DNA of 59,996 bases from an uncultured Prevotellaceae bacterium (GTDB lineage Bacteria; Bacteroidota; Bacteroidia; Bacteroidales; Bacteroidaceae): the NCBI GenBank assembly GCA_900318815.1, contig ONMA01000017.1:1-59996 (forward strand), given 5' to 3'. Of the stretch, positions 25,265 through 33,536 are shown one piece after another (within the stretch, counting starts at the first letter, position 1; every line of letters begins with the position of its first letter). The notes under the pieces are model-generated. The model was not told the DNA's origin, made no database searches, and was given only the letters and a program-made list of their open reading frames with translations. The position numbers were made by a program, and so were the translations under genes.

Positions 25265-25764
25265 AGTGCTTCGGGCTTTAGGTCGACGACCTCGGCGAAG
25301 CGGAGGCTGCGGTCGATGACGGTTTGACTGATGATGCAGAGCTGGTGGTTCAGCGGCTTGTAGCGCAGCTGCCCGAGGGCCTGCTCAGCAGTGATGATGC
25401 CCTGGGTGTAATCCTCGACGGTGTCGATGACGTTGTCGTTGGCCACGCCGCCCTCCACGATGTCATACTGCTGCCAGACGTCCTCGCCGCGTCGGCAGGC
25501 CACCACGTAGTCGAGCCACGCGAGGTTGTACTCCTCGAAGCGGAGCCAGCGGTAGTCCCAGGCAAGCGCCTCGTCGAACTGATAGACGTTGAGCTGAGGA
25601 ATGCCGTTGCGTGTCTTGCGCTCGGTGACCACCTGCGCCCATCGCTCGGCCTGCTTTCGGAGATTGGTCAGGTAGAAGCCCTGTCCGAAGTCAAGGCAGC
25701 GGCGGCCTCGGGCGGACTGCGGCTGGGGAACGGCGGCATAGGAGCCGTGGTAGAGTGTAGTCAT
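25261..25764 (-). CDS. DUF3990 protein, possible ADP-ribosyltransferase-fold toxin
   Basis: 167 residues. It begins with TTLYHGSYAAV and continues with CLDFGQGFYLTN, the H-G-S and G-x-G-F-Y-L-T pattern of DUF3990, a family related to the ADP-ribosyltransferase fold. Later segments are YDIVEGGVANDNVIDTVEDY and NHQLCIISQTVI, typical for the family. By analogy it could modify a cell target with ADP-ribose and be held in check by its small neighbours. It overlaps both flanking genes by 4 bp, a three-gene operon. Confidence 0.72.
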   Translation of the reverse strand: MTTLYHGSYAAVPQPQSARGRRCLDFGQGFYLTNLRKQAERWAQVVTERKTRNGIPQLNVYQFDEALAWDYRWLRFEEYNLAWLDYVVACRRGEDVWQQYDIVEGGVANDNVIDTVEDYTQGIITAEQALGQLRYKPLNHQLCIISQTVIDRSLRFAEVVDLKPEAL

Positions 25765-26012
25765 GGCTGTTGCTCCCAGTTTTTAAGCGTCTCGGCTATG
25801 TCTTCGGCCACGTAGTCGAGGCTCTGCGTGTGTAGCATATCGTAGTGGCGCAGGAGCCGCTGGTGAATCAGATCCTGCTGCTTCAGGCGGCGGTACATGG
25901 CCAGCGGCGTGATGCCCATCCGACGCGCGCCGCTCTCCAGTGCCATCGTGGCGAAATGGATGCGGTCGTAGGTGGGGCACCCGGCGCTTGCTTGATAATT
26001 GGTAGCTGTCAT
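25761..26012 (-). CDS. DUF3791-like small protein, first gene of DUF3990 module
   Basis: 83 residues from the ATG at 26012; an earlier in-frame ATG lies upstream of the promoter element and was not used. The C-terminus HYDMLHTQSLDYVAEDIAET matches the DUF3791 pattern (Y-D-x-L-H-T-x-x-x-x-Y-x-x-E-D-I). The middle, FATMALESGARRMGITPLAM, is helical. It is probably the regulator or antitoxin of the module. Confidence 0.65.
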   Translation of the reverse strand: MTATNYQASAGCPTYDRIHFATMALESGARRMGITPLAMYRRLKQQDLIHQRLLRHYDMLHTQSLDYVAEDIAETLKNWEQQP

Positions 26013-26041
26013 GCTTGTATTGTTTTTGTCGTTATTGACCG

Positions 26042-26049
26042 CAAAGGTA
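26042..26049 (-). promoter_or_regulatory. TACCTTTG promoter element of DUF3990 module
   Basis: On the minus strand TACCTTTG lies 29 bp before the ATG at 26012. It fits TAnnTTTG and places the transcription start inside the longer reading frame, supporting the shorter protein. Confidence 0.65.
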
Positions 26050-26266
26050 CAACTTTTTAGCAAATAATACGCATTTATTTGAGGATATTAACACTGATTA
26101 TGCGCAAAAACTGTCCGTTTTGCCACGGAAGCCGTTATATTATGTATGGGAATAATCTTGAAGATGCTGGCTGCTTAATTAGGAACTGACACCAAACAAA
26201 CTTTACAATAAGTTATTTTGAAATGAATTACTGTAATGCCCGTAATTTATCCGTAATTGAAATAAT

Positions 26267-26340
26267 ATACTTACGGTGACTATGTGCCATACTTACGTGG
26301 ACTAAGTGCCATACTTACGGAGGGAAATAAGTATGTCATT
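26267..26340. repeat. 22-bp repeats of ATACTTACG, dyad-closed (array C)
   Basis: Direct units start at 26267, 26289 and 26311 (ATACTTACGGTGACTATG, ATACTTACGTGGACTAAG, ATACTTACGG), exactly 22 bp apart. The last is followed by AAATAAGTATG, the reverse complement of its start. Just upstream (26231-26260) CCGTAATT recurs at 11 bp. This lies in the 414-bp gap 26013-26426, between the divergent DUF3990 module and trmD. The rest of the gap holds only the two promoters. Confidence 0.7.
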
Positions 26341-26395
26341 TGTGCGAGAAATGAAAAGAAATCGTAAATTCGTGGCGAGTTTCGGAAAATCTTAG

Positions 26396-26403
26396 TACCT
26401 TTG
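26396..26403 (+). promoter_or_regulatory. TACCTTTG promoter element of trmD
   Basis: TACCTTTG lies 23 bp before the ATG at 26427 and shows that the earlier in-frame codon at 26403 is not the start. Confidence 0.65.
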
Positions 26404-26426
26404 TGCCATTATTACAATTGATAGCA

Positions 26427-27104
26427 ATGAGAATAGACATCATTACCGTACTGCCCGAGATGCTGGAGGGCTTTGTACACGAAAGCATACTGGCACGGGC
26501 CGAGAAAAAAGGACTGGCCGAGATAAGACTGCACAACTTGCGCGACTATACACTCGACAAATGGCGGCGGGTGGACGACTATCCCTACGGCGGATCGGCT
26601 GGCATGGTGATGCAGTGTGAGCCTATCGACCGCTGCATCAGTGCGCTGAAGGCCGAGCGCGACTACGACGAGGTCATCTTCACCTCGCCCGACGGTGAAC
26701 GCTTCGACCAGCATATAGCCAACGAACTTTCGCTGAAAGGCAACCTGATTATCCTTGCCGGTCATTATAAAGGTATTGACCAGCGCGTGCGCGACCATCT
26801 GATTACGCGCGAGATCTCCATTGGCGACTTTGTGCTGACTGGCGGTGAGCTGGTGGCGGCCATGATTGCCGATGCCGTGGTGCGCGTGGTTCCCGGCGTG
26901 ATAGGCGACGAGCAGAGTGCCCTCAGCGATTGTTTCCAGGATGACTTACTGGCAGCTCCCATCTATACCCGTCCTGCCGACTATAAAGGATGGAAAGTTC
27001 CTGAAATTCTGCTCAGCGGAAACGAAGCCAAAATAAGAAACTGGGAACTGGAACAGGCCATGGAGCGCACCAGGCGATTGCGCCCAGACTTGCTGAAGGA
27101 ATAG
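26427..27104 (+). CDS. trmD: tRNA (guanine-N1)-methyltransferase
   Basis: 225 residues from the ATG at 26427. It has the SPOUT trefoil-knot motifs of Trm[16 protein letters not shown] at the start, [30 protein letters not shown] and [20 protein letters not shown], and the C-terminal [11 protein letters not shown] helix. It methylates G37 of tRNAs read next to C/U/G codons, which prevents +1 frameshifting. It is transcribed alone here, not within a ribosomal operon. Confidence 0.95.
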   Translation: MRIDIITVLPEMLEGFVHESILARAEKKGLAEIRLHNLRDYTLDKWRRVDDYPYGGSAGMVMQCEPIDRCISALKAERDYDEVIFTSPDGERFDQHIANELSLKGNLIILAGHYKGIDQRVRDHLITREISIGDFVLTGGELVAAMIADAVVRVVPGVIGDEQSALSDCFQDDLLAAPIYTRPADYKGWKVPEILLSGNEAKIRNWELEQAMERTRRLRPDLLKE

Positions 27105-27121
27105 AAAGAGTAATAAAAGCG

Positions 27122-27262
27122 AATCGTCCTAAGATTCTTTTGAAACGAATTTTTCTAATTGTTCTTTATTTCATTCACGAATTTGACTTAATTAAAATCA
27201 ATTCGTGGCAAAAATTAGATGGAATTAGAGAAATTCGTTTCGAAAAAAATCTTAGGACGATT
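27122..27262. terminator. Large inverted repeat between convergent trmD and trpS
   Basis: The arm 27122-27160 (AATCGTCCTAAGATTCTTTT ...) pairs with 27223-27262 (... AAAATCTTAGGACGATT) with few mismatches. A second inner stem CACGAATTTGA / TCAATTCGTG is nested within. It probably ends transcription from both sides and may be a dispersed element. Confidence 0.65.
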
Positions 27263-27279
27263 TGTTTGTGGGATGTCTT

Positions 27280-28320
27280 TTAGAAGTAGTTGATTTGCAT
27301 GGCGCGGCGCACCTCGTCCATGGTCTGTGCAGCCACCTCGCGCGCCTGCTCCGTGCCCTTCTTCAGGATGTTGTATATCTCAGGGATGTCCTTCTCCAGT
27401 TCGGCACGACGCACGCGCATGGGCTCCAGGAACTGGTTGATGACCTGGTTCAGGAACTTCTTGCACTTCATGTCGCCCAGTCCACCACGGCGGTAGTGCT
27501 CCTTCAGCTCGTCCAGGTTCTGGTATTCTGGCCAGAAGTTCTGGAAGTCGGCATCGGTCGAGAAGGCATCCAGATAGGTAAACACGGCGTTGCCCTCCAC
27601 ATGGCCTGGGTCGCTGACGTTCAGGTGGGTGGGGTCGGTGTACATCGAGCGCACCTTCTGCCACACCTCCTCGGCAGAGTCGGAGAGGTAGATGCAGTTG
27701 CCTAACGACTTCGACATCTTCTCCTTGCCGTCGGTTCCAGGCAGACGGCGGGCCGTCAGGTTCTCAGGAAGCATGATGTTCGGCTCCACCAGCACGGGGG
27801 CGTAGATATGGTTGAAGCGGTTCACCAGTTCGCGCGTCACTTCGAGCATGGGCTCCTGGTCCTCGCCGGCAGGTACGGTCGTGGCCTTGAACAGGGTGAT
27901 GTCGGCTGCCTGGCTGACAGGATAGCAGAAGAAGCCAAGCGGGATGTTGGCCTCGAAGTTGCGCATCTTGATTTCCGTCTTCACCGTGGGGTTGCGCTGC
28001 ACGCGGCTCACGGTGATGAGGTTCATCAGGTAAGTGGTCAGCTCGGCCAGTTCTGGTATCTGGCTCTGGATGAAGAGGATGGTCTTGGCAGGGTCGAGAC
28101 CGGCCGAAAGCCAGTCGAGTGCTACCTGCGTCACGCTCTGGCGTATCTTCTCCGGATTGTCGGCGTTGTCAGTAAGTGCCTGCACATCGGCCATGAACAC
28201 GAACATGCGATCGTAGTCGCCTGCGTTTTGCAATTCCACGCGGCGACGCAGAGAGCCCACGTAGTGGCCTAAATGAAGCTTGCCCGTGGGGCGGTCGCCT
28301 GTCAGTATTACTTTTCCCAT
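27280..28320 (-). CDS. trpS: Tryptophanyl-tRNA synthetase
   Basis: 346 residues, class I. The HIGH-like motif is [12 protein letters not shown] at the start ([12 protein letters not shown]) and the KMSKS motif is [11 protein letters not shown] near residue 200. [20 protein letters not shown] follows the bacterial TrpS pattern. It charges tRNA-Trp. A minus-strand TAACTTTG lies at 28360-28367 before the start, so the gene has its own promoter. Confidence 0.96.
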   Translation of the reverse strand: MGKVILTGDRPTGKLHLGHYVGSLRRRVELQNAGDYDRMFVFMADVQALTDNADNPEKIRQSVTQVALDWLSAGLDPAKTILFIQSQIPELAELTTYLMNLITVSRVQRNPTVKTEIKMRNFEANIPLGFFCYPVSQAADITLFKATTVPAGEDQEPMLEVTRELVNRFNHIYAPVLVEPNIMLPENLTARRLPGTDGKEKMSKSLGNCIYLSDSAEEVWQKVRSMYTDPTHLNVSDPGHVEGNAVFTYLDAFSTDADFQNFWPEYQNLDELKEHYRRGGLGDMKCKKFLNQVINQFLEPMRVRRAELEKDIPEIYNILKKGTEQAREVAAQTMDEVRRAMQINYF

Positions 28321-28417
28321 TTTCTTTATGATAAGATTAATATATTATAATTCGAGTTGCAAAGTTAATGAATTTTTCATGAACGGGCAAGCAAATCCCC
28401 ATTTTGTTGTGAGGATT

Positions 28418-29575
28418 CTATCGGCTCTTATGGTGTATAAACCAGTCGTGCATGAAAAAGACGTAAGAACACAGGACCAGCGCGATGATGGCCAGGGCCA
28501 CGTAGATGAGCGTGGGCGTGTTGCCTGCAAAAAGACTGTAGCCCAGTCCTATGCCTACGGCGAGGCCGCTTTCCCATCCCAGCATGAAGGTGCTCTGCGA
28601 CGTTCCGCGCTGGCAGTGATGGCTCAGCTTGACGAAGAACAGCAGGAAACGGGAGCCTACCAGACCTATGCCTACGCCCAAGAGAGGCGAGAGCAACACG
28701 GAGGATGGCGACTTCAGCAGGATGAGCAGTGAGGCGCCGATGAGAATCAGGCCCGAGACCACCTCGCTCTTCAGGTCGGCATCAGGAAACATATAGCGCT
28801 GAGCGAGCAATGCCAGCAGGAATCCCACCATCATCAGCCCGTAGAAGTGCATGTCGAGACGCAGCGACAGCAGCATTCCCACGGCCAGGGTGACGAGGAA
28901 CAGATGCAGCATGAGTGGCCAGCCCGACACAAGCAGGAAGCGGTCAAGGCTCAGGGCATGGATCTTCTCCGTAGGGACGCGGAAAGGGAAATGTACTGAA
29001 AGGATGAGCAGCATGGCAAGCACGCAGCATCCAGCCGCAGCCCATAGCACCCACGTGAATCCCTGTTGCTGAAGCAGCAGCAGCCCCAGTAACGGGCCGA
29101 GGCTCAGGGCAAAACGTCCGAACCAGGTAACGGAGTGGTTGGCTTCCGTGCGCTGGAACGACTCGCAAGTGTCGATGATTAGTGTCGAAGTAAGCACCAT
29201 CTGAGCCAGTCCGAATGCCATTCCCTGAACGAGCCGCAAGGCGATGGCCACCCAGAGCATACCCTTGACGGGGAGATACAGGGGAGCCATTATGGAGACT
29301 GCCAGCAACGTTACTGCCCAGACGCACACCATGTTACGACGGAAATGCTGTACCAGGTAGGAACAGAAGGCACCAGGCAGGAACAGTCCCAGGGCGAAGA
29401 CACCCATAGCGAGTCCTGTCTCCTCCGTTGAGAAGCCCTCCTCGTAGAGCAGCCAGTGTGGCATGGAAGGAATGAACACCGTCATGGATATGCATAACAG
29501 CAGATTAGCAAGAACCATCAGCCAGAAGTCCTTGTTCCATAGACGAATATGTACGTTCGTGCTCTGTGTGTTCAC
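28418..29575 (-). CDS. MFS transporter
   Basis: 385 residues with about twelve hydrophobic segments (WLMVLANLLLCISMTVFIPS, ETGLAMGVFALGLFLPGAFC, LLQQQGFTWVLWAAAGCCVL, ...). GVFALGLFLPGAFCSYLVQH with a following basic FRRN is in the place of the loop 2-3 motif A. It is a major-facilitator inner-membrane carrier with unknown substrate. It follows panB by 16 bp and is probably the last gene of the operon 31179-28418. Confidence 0.85.
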   Translation of the reverse strand: MNTQSTNVHIRLWNKDFWLMVLANLLLCISMTVFIPSMPHWLLYEEGFSTEETGLAMGVFALGLFLPGAFCSYLVQHFRRNMVCVWAVTLLAVSIMAPLYLPVKGMLWVAIALRLVQGMAFGLAQMVLTSTLIIDTCESFQRTEANHSVTWFGRFALSLGPLLGLLLLQQQGFTWVLWAAAGCCVLAMLLILSVHFPFRVPTEKIHALSLDRFLLVSGWPLMLHLFLVTLAVGMLLSLRLDMHFYGLMMVGFLLALLAQRYMFPDADLKSEVVSGLILIGASLLILLKSPSSVLLSPLLGVGIGLVGSRFLLFFVKLSHHCQRGTSQSTFMLGWESGLAVGIGLGYSLFAGNTPTLIYVALAIIALVLCSYVFFMHDWFIHHKSR

Positions 29576-29591
29576 TGAGTGTCGTTAAGTA

Positions 29592-30413
29592 CTAATAAGA
29601 TTCGTTTTCGTTGGGGAAGTCGCCGCTCTTCACGTCGGCCACGTAGTTGCCAATAGCCGTAGTCATCACCTCGTTCAGGTTGGCATAGCGGCGCAGGAAA
29701 CGGGGCGAGAAGCCCTGGGTCATGCCCAGCATGTCGGCTACGACGAGGATCTGGCCGTCGCAATGACCGCCTGCGCCAATGCCAATCGTGGGTACGCTGA
29801 TTTCCCTTGTCACGGTCTCGGCCAATGCTGCAGGCACCTTCTCTAATACGACGGCAAAGCAGCCTGCCTCGGCCAGTGCCTTGGCATCGGCAATGAGCTT
29901 CTTTGCCTCGGCCTCCTCCTTGGCACGCACGGCGTAGGTGCCGAACTTGTTAATCGACTGTGGGGTCAGGCCTAAGTGTCCCATCACAGGAATGCCTGCA
30001 TCGAGAATGGCCTTCACCGTGTCGATAATCTCTACGCCGCCTTCCAGTTTCAGGGCGTCGCAGCCACTTTCCTTCATGATGCGGATGGCATTGACCACGC
30101 CGTCGTGTACGCCCGTCTGATACGAGCCGAAGGGCATGTCGCATACCACGAGCGCGCGCTTCACGCCGTTGACCACAGCACGAGCATGATAGATCATCTG
30201 GTCGACGGTCATGGGTAGGGTAGTGGTGTTGCCCACCATGACGTTCGAGGCCGAGTCGCCAATAAGGATGACGTCTATGCCGGCACGGTCGACGATGCCT
30301 GCCGTGGTAAAATCATAGGAGGTAAGCATGGAAATCTTCTCTCCCTTCTCTTTCATTTCGATAAAGCGACGTGTCGTAACCTTACGTGTGTCGCTTACTA
30401 AGTATCCTGCCAT
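29592..30413 (-). CDS. panB: 3-methyl-2-oxobutanoate hydroxymethyltransferase
   Basis: 273 residues, normal length. Motifs: [40 protein letters not shown] (metal-binding Asp) and [20 protein letters not shown]. It adds a hydroxymethyl group from methylene-tetrahydrofolate to alpha-ketoisovalerate in pantothenate and coenzyme A synthesis. It follows the HAD gene by 15 bp and precedes the MFS gene by 16 bp. panC and panD are not in the window. Confidence 0.95.
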   Translation of the reverse strand: MAGYLVSDTRKVTTRRFIEMKEKGEKISMLTSYDFTTAGIVDRAGIDVILIGDSASNVMVGNTTTLPMTVDQMIYHARAVVNGVKRALVVCDMPFGSYQTGVHDGVVNAIRIMKESGCDALKLEGGVEIIDTVKAILDAGIPVMGHLGLTPQSINKFGTYAVRAKEEAEAKKLIADAKALAEAGCFAVVLEKVPAALAETVTREISVPTIGIGAGGHCDGQILVVADMLGMTQGFSPRFLRRYANLNEVMTTAIGNYVADVKSGDFPNENESY

Positions 30414-30428
30414 AAATACTATTGAAGA

Positions 30429-31085
30429 TTAAAGTGTTTGCAATAATGTGTTTAGCTTTTCGTAGGTCATGTCGCTGTAATCCTTCAGCTGGATGTCGGA
30501 AAAGCTCTTGATGCTCTCTATGCTGTTGGTCGTGGCCAGCCCTACCACGAACATGCCGGCTGCACGTCCCGACTTCAGGCCGTTGAAGCTGTCCTCAAAC
30601 ACGATGCACTCCTCTGAGGCAGCCCCGAAACGGGAGGCAGCCCTCAGATAGCAGTCGGGCGAAGGCTTGCTCTCGGCAAAGTCCTCGCTGGTGAGAATGG
30701 CATCGAAAAGAGTGTGGAACTCCGGGTGCGAGCGATAGACGCTCTGCATCTTGGGCTGGTTGGAACTGGTCACCACGGCGGTCTTCACGCCTTCCTGGTG
30801 CAGCTCGCGCAACAGGCGTTCCAGTCCGTCGATATAGACATAATTCATCTGTGCCTCGAAGTCGTTGAGCCGTTGCGTAATGACGGACTGCTCCTTCGCC
30901 AGATTGCCAGAGAACCACCTGTCGTAAATCTGTGTCAGGGTCTGTCCCTTGATTTCATGTTCCAGTCCTGGGTGTTCGGGATGATAGTGTCGGCACTGAG
31001 TACCCCAGAACTGGGTGTACTGCGGTTCAGTGTCAAAGACCACACCATCAAGGTCAAAGAGCGCTGCTTTTAATTGTCGTTTCAT
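30429..31085 (-). CDS. HAD hydrolase, beta-phosphoglucomutase-like
   Basis: 218 residues from the ATG at 31085 (KRQLKAALFDLDGVVFDTEP). All HAD motifs are present: DLDGVVFD (nucleophile and acid), TAVVTSSNQPKMQ, SEDFAESKPSPDCYL (Lys) and CIVFEDSFNGLKSGRAAGM. A helical cap lies between motifs I and II. It probably acts on a small sugar phosphate or similar metabolite. The longer frame to 31145 runs over the stop of the small upstream gene and is not used. Confidence 0.88.
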   Translation of the reverse strand: MKRQLKAALFDLDGVVFDTEPQYTQFWGTQCRHYHPEHPGLEHEIKGQTLTQIYDRWFSGNLAKEQSVITQRLNDFEAQMNYVYIDGLERLLRELHQEGVKTAVVTSSNQPKMQSVYRSHPEFHTLFDAILTSEDFAESKPSPDCYLRAASRFGAASEECIVFEDSFNGLKSGRAAGMFVVGLATTNSIESIKSFSDIQLKDYSDMTYEKLNTLLQTL

Positions 31086-31092
31086 CGAAATC

Positions 31093-31179
31093 CTATTTGC
31101 CCGATTGCATTTTGTTACGGTAGATGAATATACCGATGATGACAATGAGTGCTACAGCCGTAATGTCAAGCCACTGCAT
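31093..31179 (-). CDS. Small single-pass membrane protein
   Basis: 28 residues: MQWLDITAVALIVIIGIFIY followed by a basic tail RNKMQSGK. This is one predicted transmembrane helix with a positive C-terminus, inside-out topology. It ends 7 bp before the HAD start, as in an operon. Small proteins of this shape occur in Bacteroidota; no function is known. It could be chance, but the hydrophobic composition and tight spacing support it. Confidence 0.5.
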   Translation of the reverse strand: MQWLDITAVALIVIIGIFIYRNKMQSGK

Positions 31180-31204
31180 AGGCAATCCTGTTTTTTATTA
31201 GTGA

Positions 31205-31233
31205 AAGGGCATGTCTTGTTTCGACATGCCCTT
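31205..31233 (-). terminator. Terminator-like hairpin after serA
   Basis: Perfect 11-bp stem AAGGGCATGTC / GACATGCCCTT with a 7-base loop, 22 bp past the serA stop. It lacks a strong T-run, so some read-through into the downstream operon is possible. Confidence 0.6.
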
Positions 31234-31255
31234 ACGCTAATGGTTATACTAAAAA

Positions 31256-32173
31256 TTATTTGTTCACCTGGAACTTTGTGTCGCCGTCCTTGAAGAAGGC
31301 GTTAATCTGACGGGCAGCAGCAATACCTGCGTTGGTGTTGGCCTCAGCCGTCTGCGCGCCCATCTTCTTCGGGGTAGAGAAGTATCGACCCTCGAACTTC
31401 TGGAAGTCGGCGTTGGCATCGGGCATGATGTCGGTGACGAACTTCAGGTCCTGACGCTCCTCCATGAGTTTCAGCAGTTCCGGCTCGTTGATGACCTCCT
31501 TGCGGGCTGTGTTCACCAGAATGCCGCCCTTCTTCATCTTGCCCACCAGGGCATAGTTGATGCTCTGCTTGGTCTCGGGGGTAGCGGGGATGTGGAGCGA
31601 AACCACGTCGCACTGCTCGAAGAGGGCATCCTGATTGGCCACGGCGTGTACGCCAGCCTTTTCGATGACCTCAGCGGGGCAGAAGGCATCGTAGGCATAG
31701 ACCTCCATGCCGAAGCCCTTGGCGATGCGGGCCACGTTGCGTCCAACGTTTCCGAAAGCCAGAATGCCTAACTTCTTGCCCATCAGCTCAGTACCGGCCT
31801 TGCCGTTATAGAACTGGCGGACGGCGAACACCAGCAGACCAAACACCAGTTCGGCCACAGCATTGGCGTTCTGACCAGGTGTGTTCTCGGCCACCACGTT
31901 GTGAGCTGTAGCGGCAGCGAGGTCGATGTTGTCGTAGCCGGCACCTGCGCGAACTACGATTTTCAACTGTTTGGCAGCGTCGAGTACTTCGGCATCCACC
32001 TTGTCCGAACGGATAATCAGTGCGTCGGCATCCTTCACGGCATCGAGCAGCTGAGCCTTCTCCGTATATTTCTCCAACAGGGCCAGTTCGTTGCCTGCTG
32101 CTTCAATCTCTGCTTTGATACCATTCACAGCAGCGGCTGCAAACGGCTTCTCTGTTGCTACTAAAACTTTCAT
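31256..32173 (-). CDS. serA: D-3-phosphoglycerate dehydrogenase
   Basis: 305 residues, the short form without ACT regulatory domain. Nucleotide-binding segment GILAFGNVGRNVARIAKGFG is followed by an acidic strand end (VYAYD). Substrate-binding VRAGAGYDNIDL and AENTPGQNANAVAELV, and the typical Bacteroidota NTARKEVINEPELL, are present. It oxidises 3-phosphoglycerate as first step of serine synthesis. It lies 83 bp after serC on the same strand with a palindrome between, so serC-serA form one operon or two linked units. Confidence 0.92.
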   Translation of the reverse strand: MKVLVATEKPFAAAAVNGIKAEIEAAGNELALLEKYTEKAQLLDAVKDADALIIRSDKVDAEVLDAAKQLKIVVRAGAGYDNIDLAAATAHNVVAENTPGQNANAVAELVFGLLVFAVRQFYNGKAGTELMGKKLGILAFGNVGRNVARIAKGFGMEVYAYDAFCPAEVIEKAGVHAVANQDALFEQCDVVSLHIPATPETKQSINYALVGKMKKGGILVNTARKEVINEPELLKLMEERQDLKFVTDIMPDANADFQKFEGRYFSTPKKMGAQTAEANTNAGIAAARQINAFFKDGDTKFQVNK

Positions 32174-32189
32174 TCTTTTTTGTTTTGTG

Positions 32190-32245
32190 GAAACAAATTA
32201 GCACGAATCATATAAAATTTATCTCAATTCGTGCTAATTCGTTTC
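32190..32245. repeat. Palindromic element between serC and serA
   Basis: Arms GAAACAAATTAGCACGAAT (32190-32208) and its reverse complement at 32227-32245 match in 18 of 19 positions. A close relative lies at 46864-46917. It may attenuate or stabilise the serC-serA transcript. Confidence 0.7.
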
Positions 32246-32256
32246 TCGTTATAAGT

Positions 32257-33324
32257 TTAATGATTAGCTTCGAACTCCTTCATGCAGGCCACGAGTGCAT
32301 TGCAGCCCTCGATGGTCTGGGCGTTGTAGCAGCTGGCGCGGAAGCCGCCCACGGAGCGGTGGCCCTTCACGCCGACCATGCCCTTTGATACGGCAAAGTC
32401 GAGGAATTCCTTCTCCAGTTCCTTGTACTCAGGAGCCATGACGAAGCAGAGGTTCATGAGCGAGCGGTCTTCCTCCTTGGCGGTGCCTACGAAGCACTTG
32501 TTGCGGTCGATCTCGCCGTAGACGATTTCTGCACGCTGCTGGGCCAGCTTGTCCATGGCCTCTACGCCGCCCTGCTTCTTGATCCAGCGCAGGTTCTCCA
32601 AGGCGCAGTAGATGGGCACCACGGGAGGCGTATTGAACATAGAGCCTTTCTCTACGTGTGTGCGATAGTCAAGCATGGTGGGAATCTGGCGGGGAGCCTT
32701 GCCCAGCGTGTCGTCCTTCACGATGACGATGGTCACGCCTGCCATAGCCAGGTTCTTCTGGGCTCCGGCATAGATGGCATCGTACTTGGCCACGTCGATG
32801 GGACGCGAGAAGATGTCGGACGACATGTCGGCAATCAGGCGCACGGGAACGTCGAGATCCTTGCGAATCTCCGTACCATAGATAGTGTTATTGGTGGTGA
32901 TGTGCAGATAGTCGGCATCCTCGGGCACTGTCCATCCCTTGGGAATGAAGGTGTAGTTGGCGTCGGCCGACGAGGCCACTTCAACTACCTCGCCGAAGAG
33001 CTTGGCTTCTTTCATGGCCTTCTTGGCCCATACGCCTGTGTTCAGGTAGGCAGCCTTCTTGATGAGGAAGTTATAGGGAATCATGCAGAACTCGAGCGAA
33101 GCACCGCCACCAAGGAAGATGACTGAGTAGCCCTCGGGCACCTGCAATAATTCCTTGACGAGGGCAACAGCCTCGTCGACTACGGGCTGGAAGTCCTTAG
33201 CGCGATGACTGATCTCCATCAGTGAGAGTCCTGAACCATTGAAGTCTAAACACTGCTTGGCTGTGGCCTCGATCACCTCACGGGGAAGCATCGACGGTCC
33301 TGCATTAAAGTTGTACTTCTTCAT
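32257..33324 (-). CDS. serC: Phosphoserine aminotransferase
   Basis: 355 residues, class V PLP enzyme. [20 protein letters not shown] at the start and [18 protein letters not shown] are the family signatures. The PLP-binding lysine is in [20 protein letters not shown] near residue 190; [16 protein letters not shown] closes the protein. It makes 3-phosphoserine (and the equivalent step of pyridoxal phosphate synthesis in some bacteria). A minus-strand TAATTTTG lies at 33377-33384. Confidence 0.95.
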   Translation of the reverse strand: MKKYNFNAGPSMLPREVIEATAKQCLDFNGSGLSLMEISHRAKDFQPVVDEAVALVKELLQVPEGYSVIFLGGGASLEFCMIPYNFLIKKAAYLNTGVWAKKAMKEAKLFGEVVEVASSADANYTFIPKGWTVPEDADYLHITTNNTIYGTEIRKDLDVPVRLIADMSSDIFSRPIDVAKYDAIYAGAQKNLAMAGVTIVIVKDDTLGKAPRQIPTMLDYRTHVEKGSMFNTPPVVPIYCALENLRWIKKQGGVEAMDKLAQQRAEIVYGEIDRNKCFVGTAKEEDRSLMNLCFVMAPEYKELEKEFLDFAVSKGMVGVKGHRSVGGFRASCYNAQTIEGCNALVACMKEFEANH

Positions 33325-33536
33325 AATCTTTGTTAAGTTTATAATGTTTGTTTACATGCTTCTTTTAATTGCGGTGCAAAATTACACTTTTATTTTGATT
33401 CAGGCAATTATTTAAGGCAAAAAAATGCAAATGTCAATGTTTCATGACTATGCTCAATTCCTTGTCTTCCCTCAATGGGCGTTTCCCTGCATCATTTGCA
33501 ATCTCGGTTTTGCAATTCCGAAGTCATGGCGTGGAC

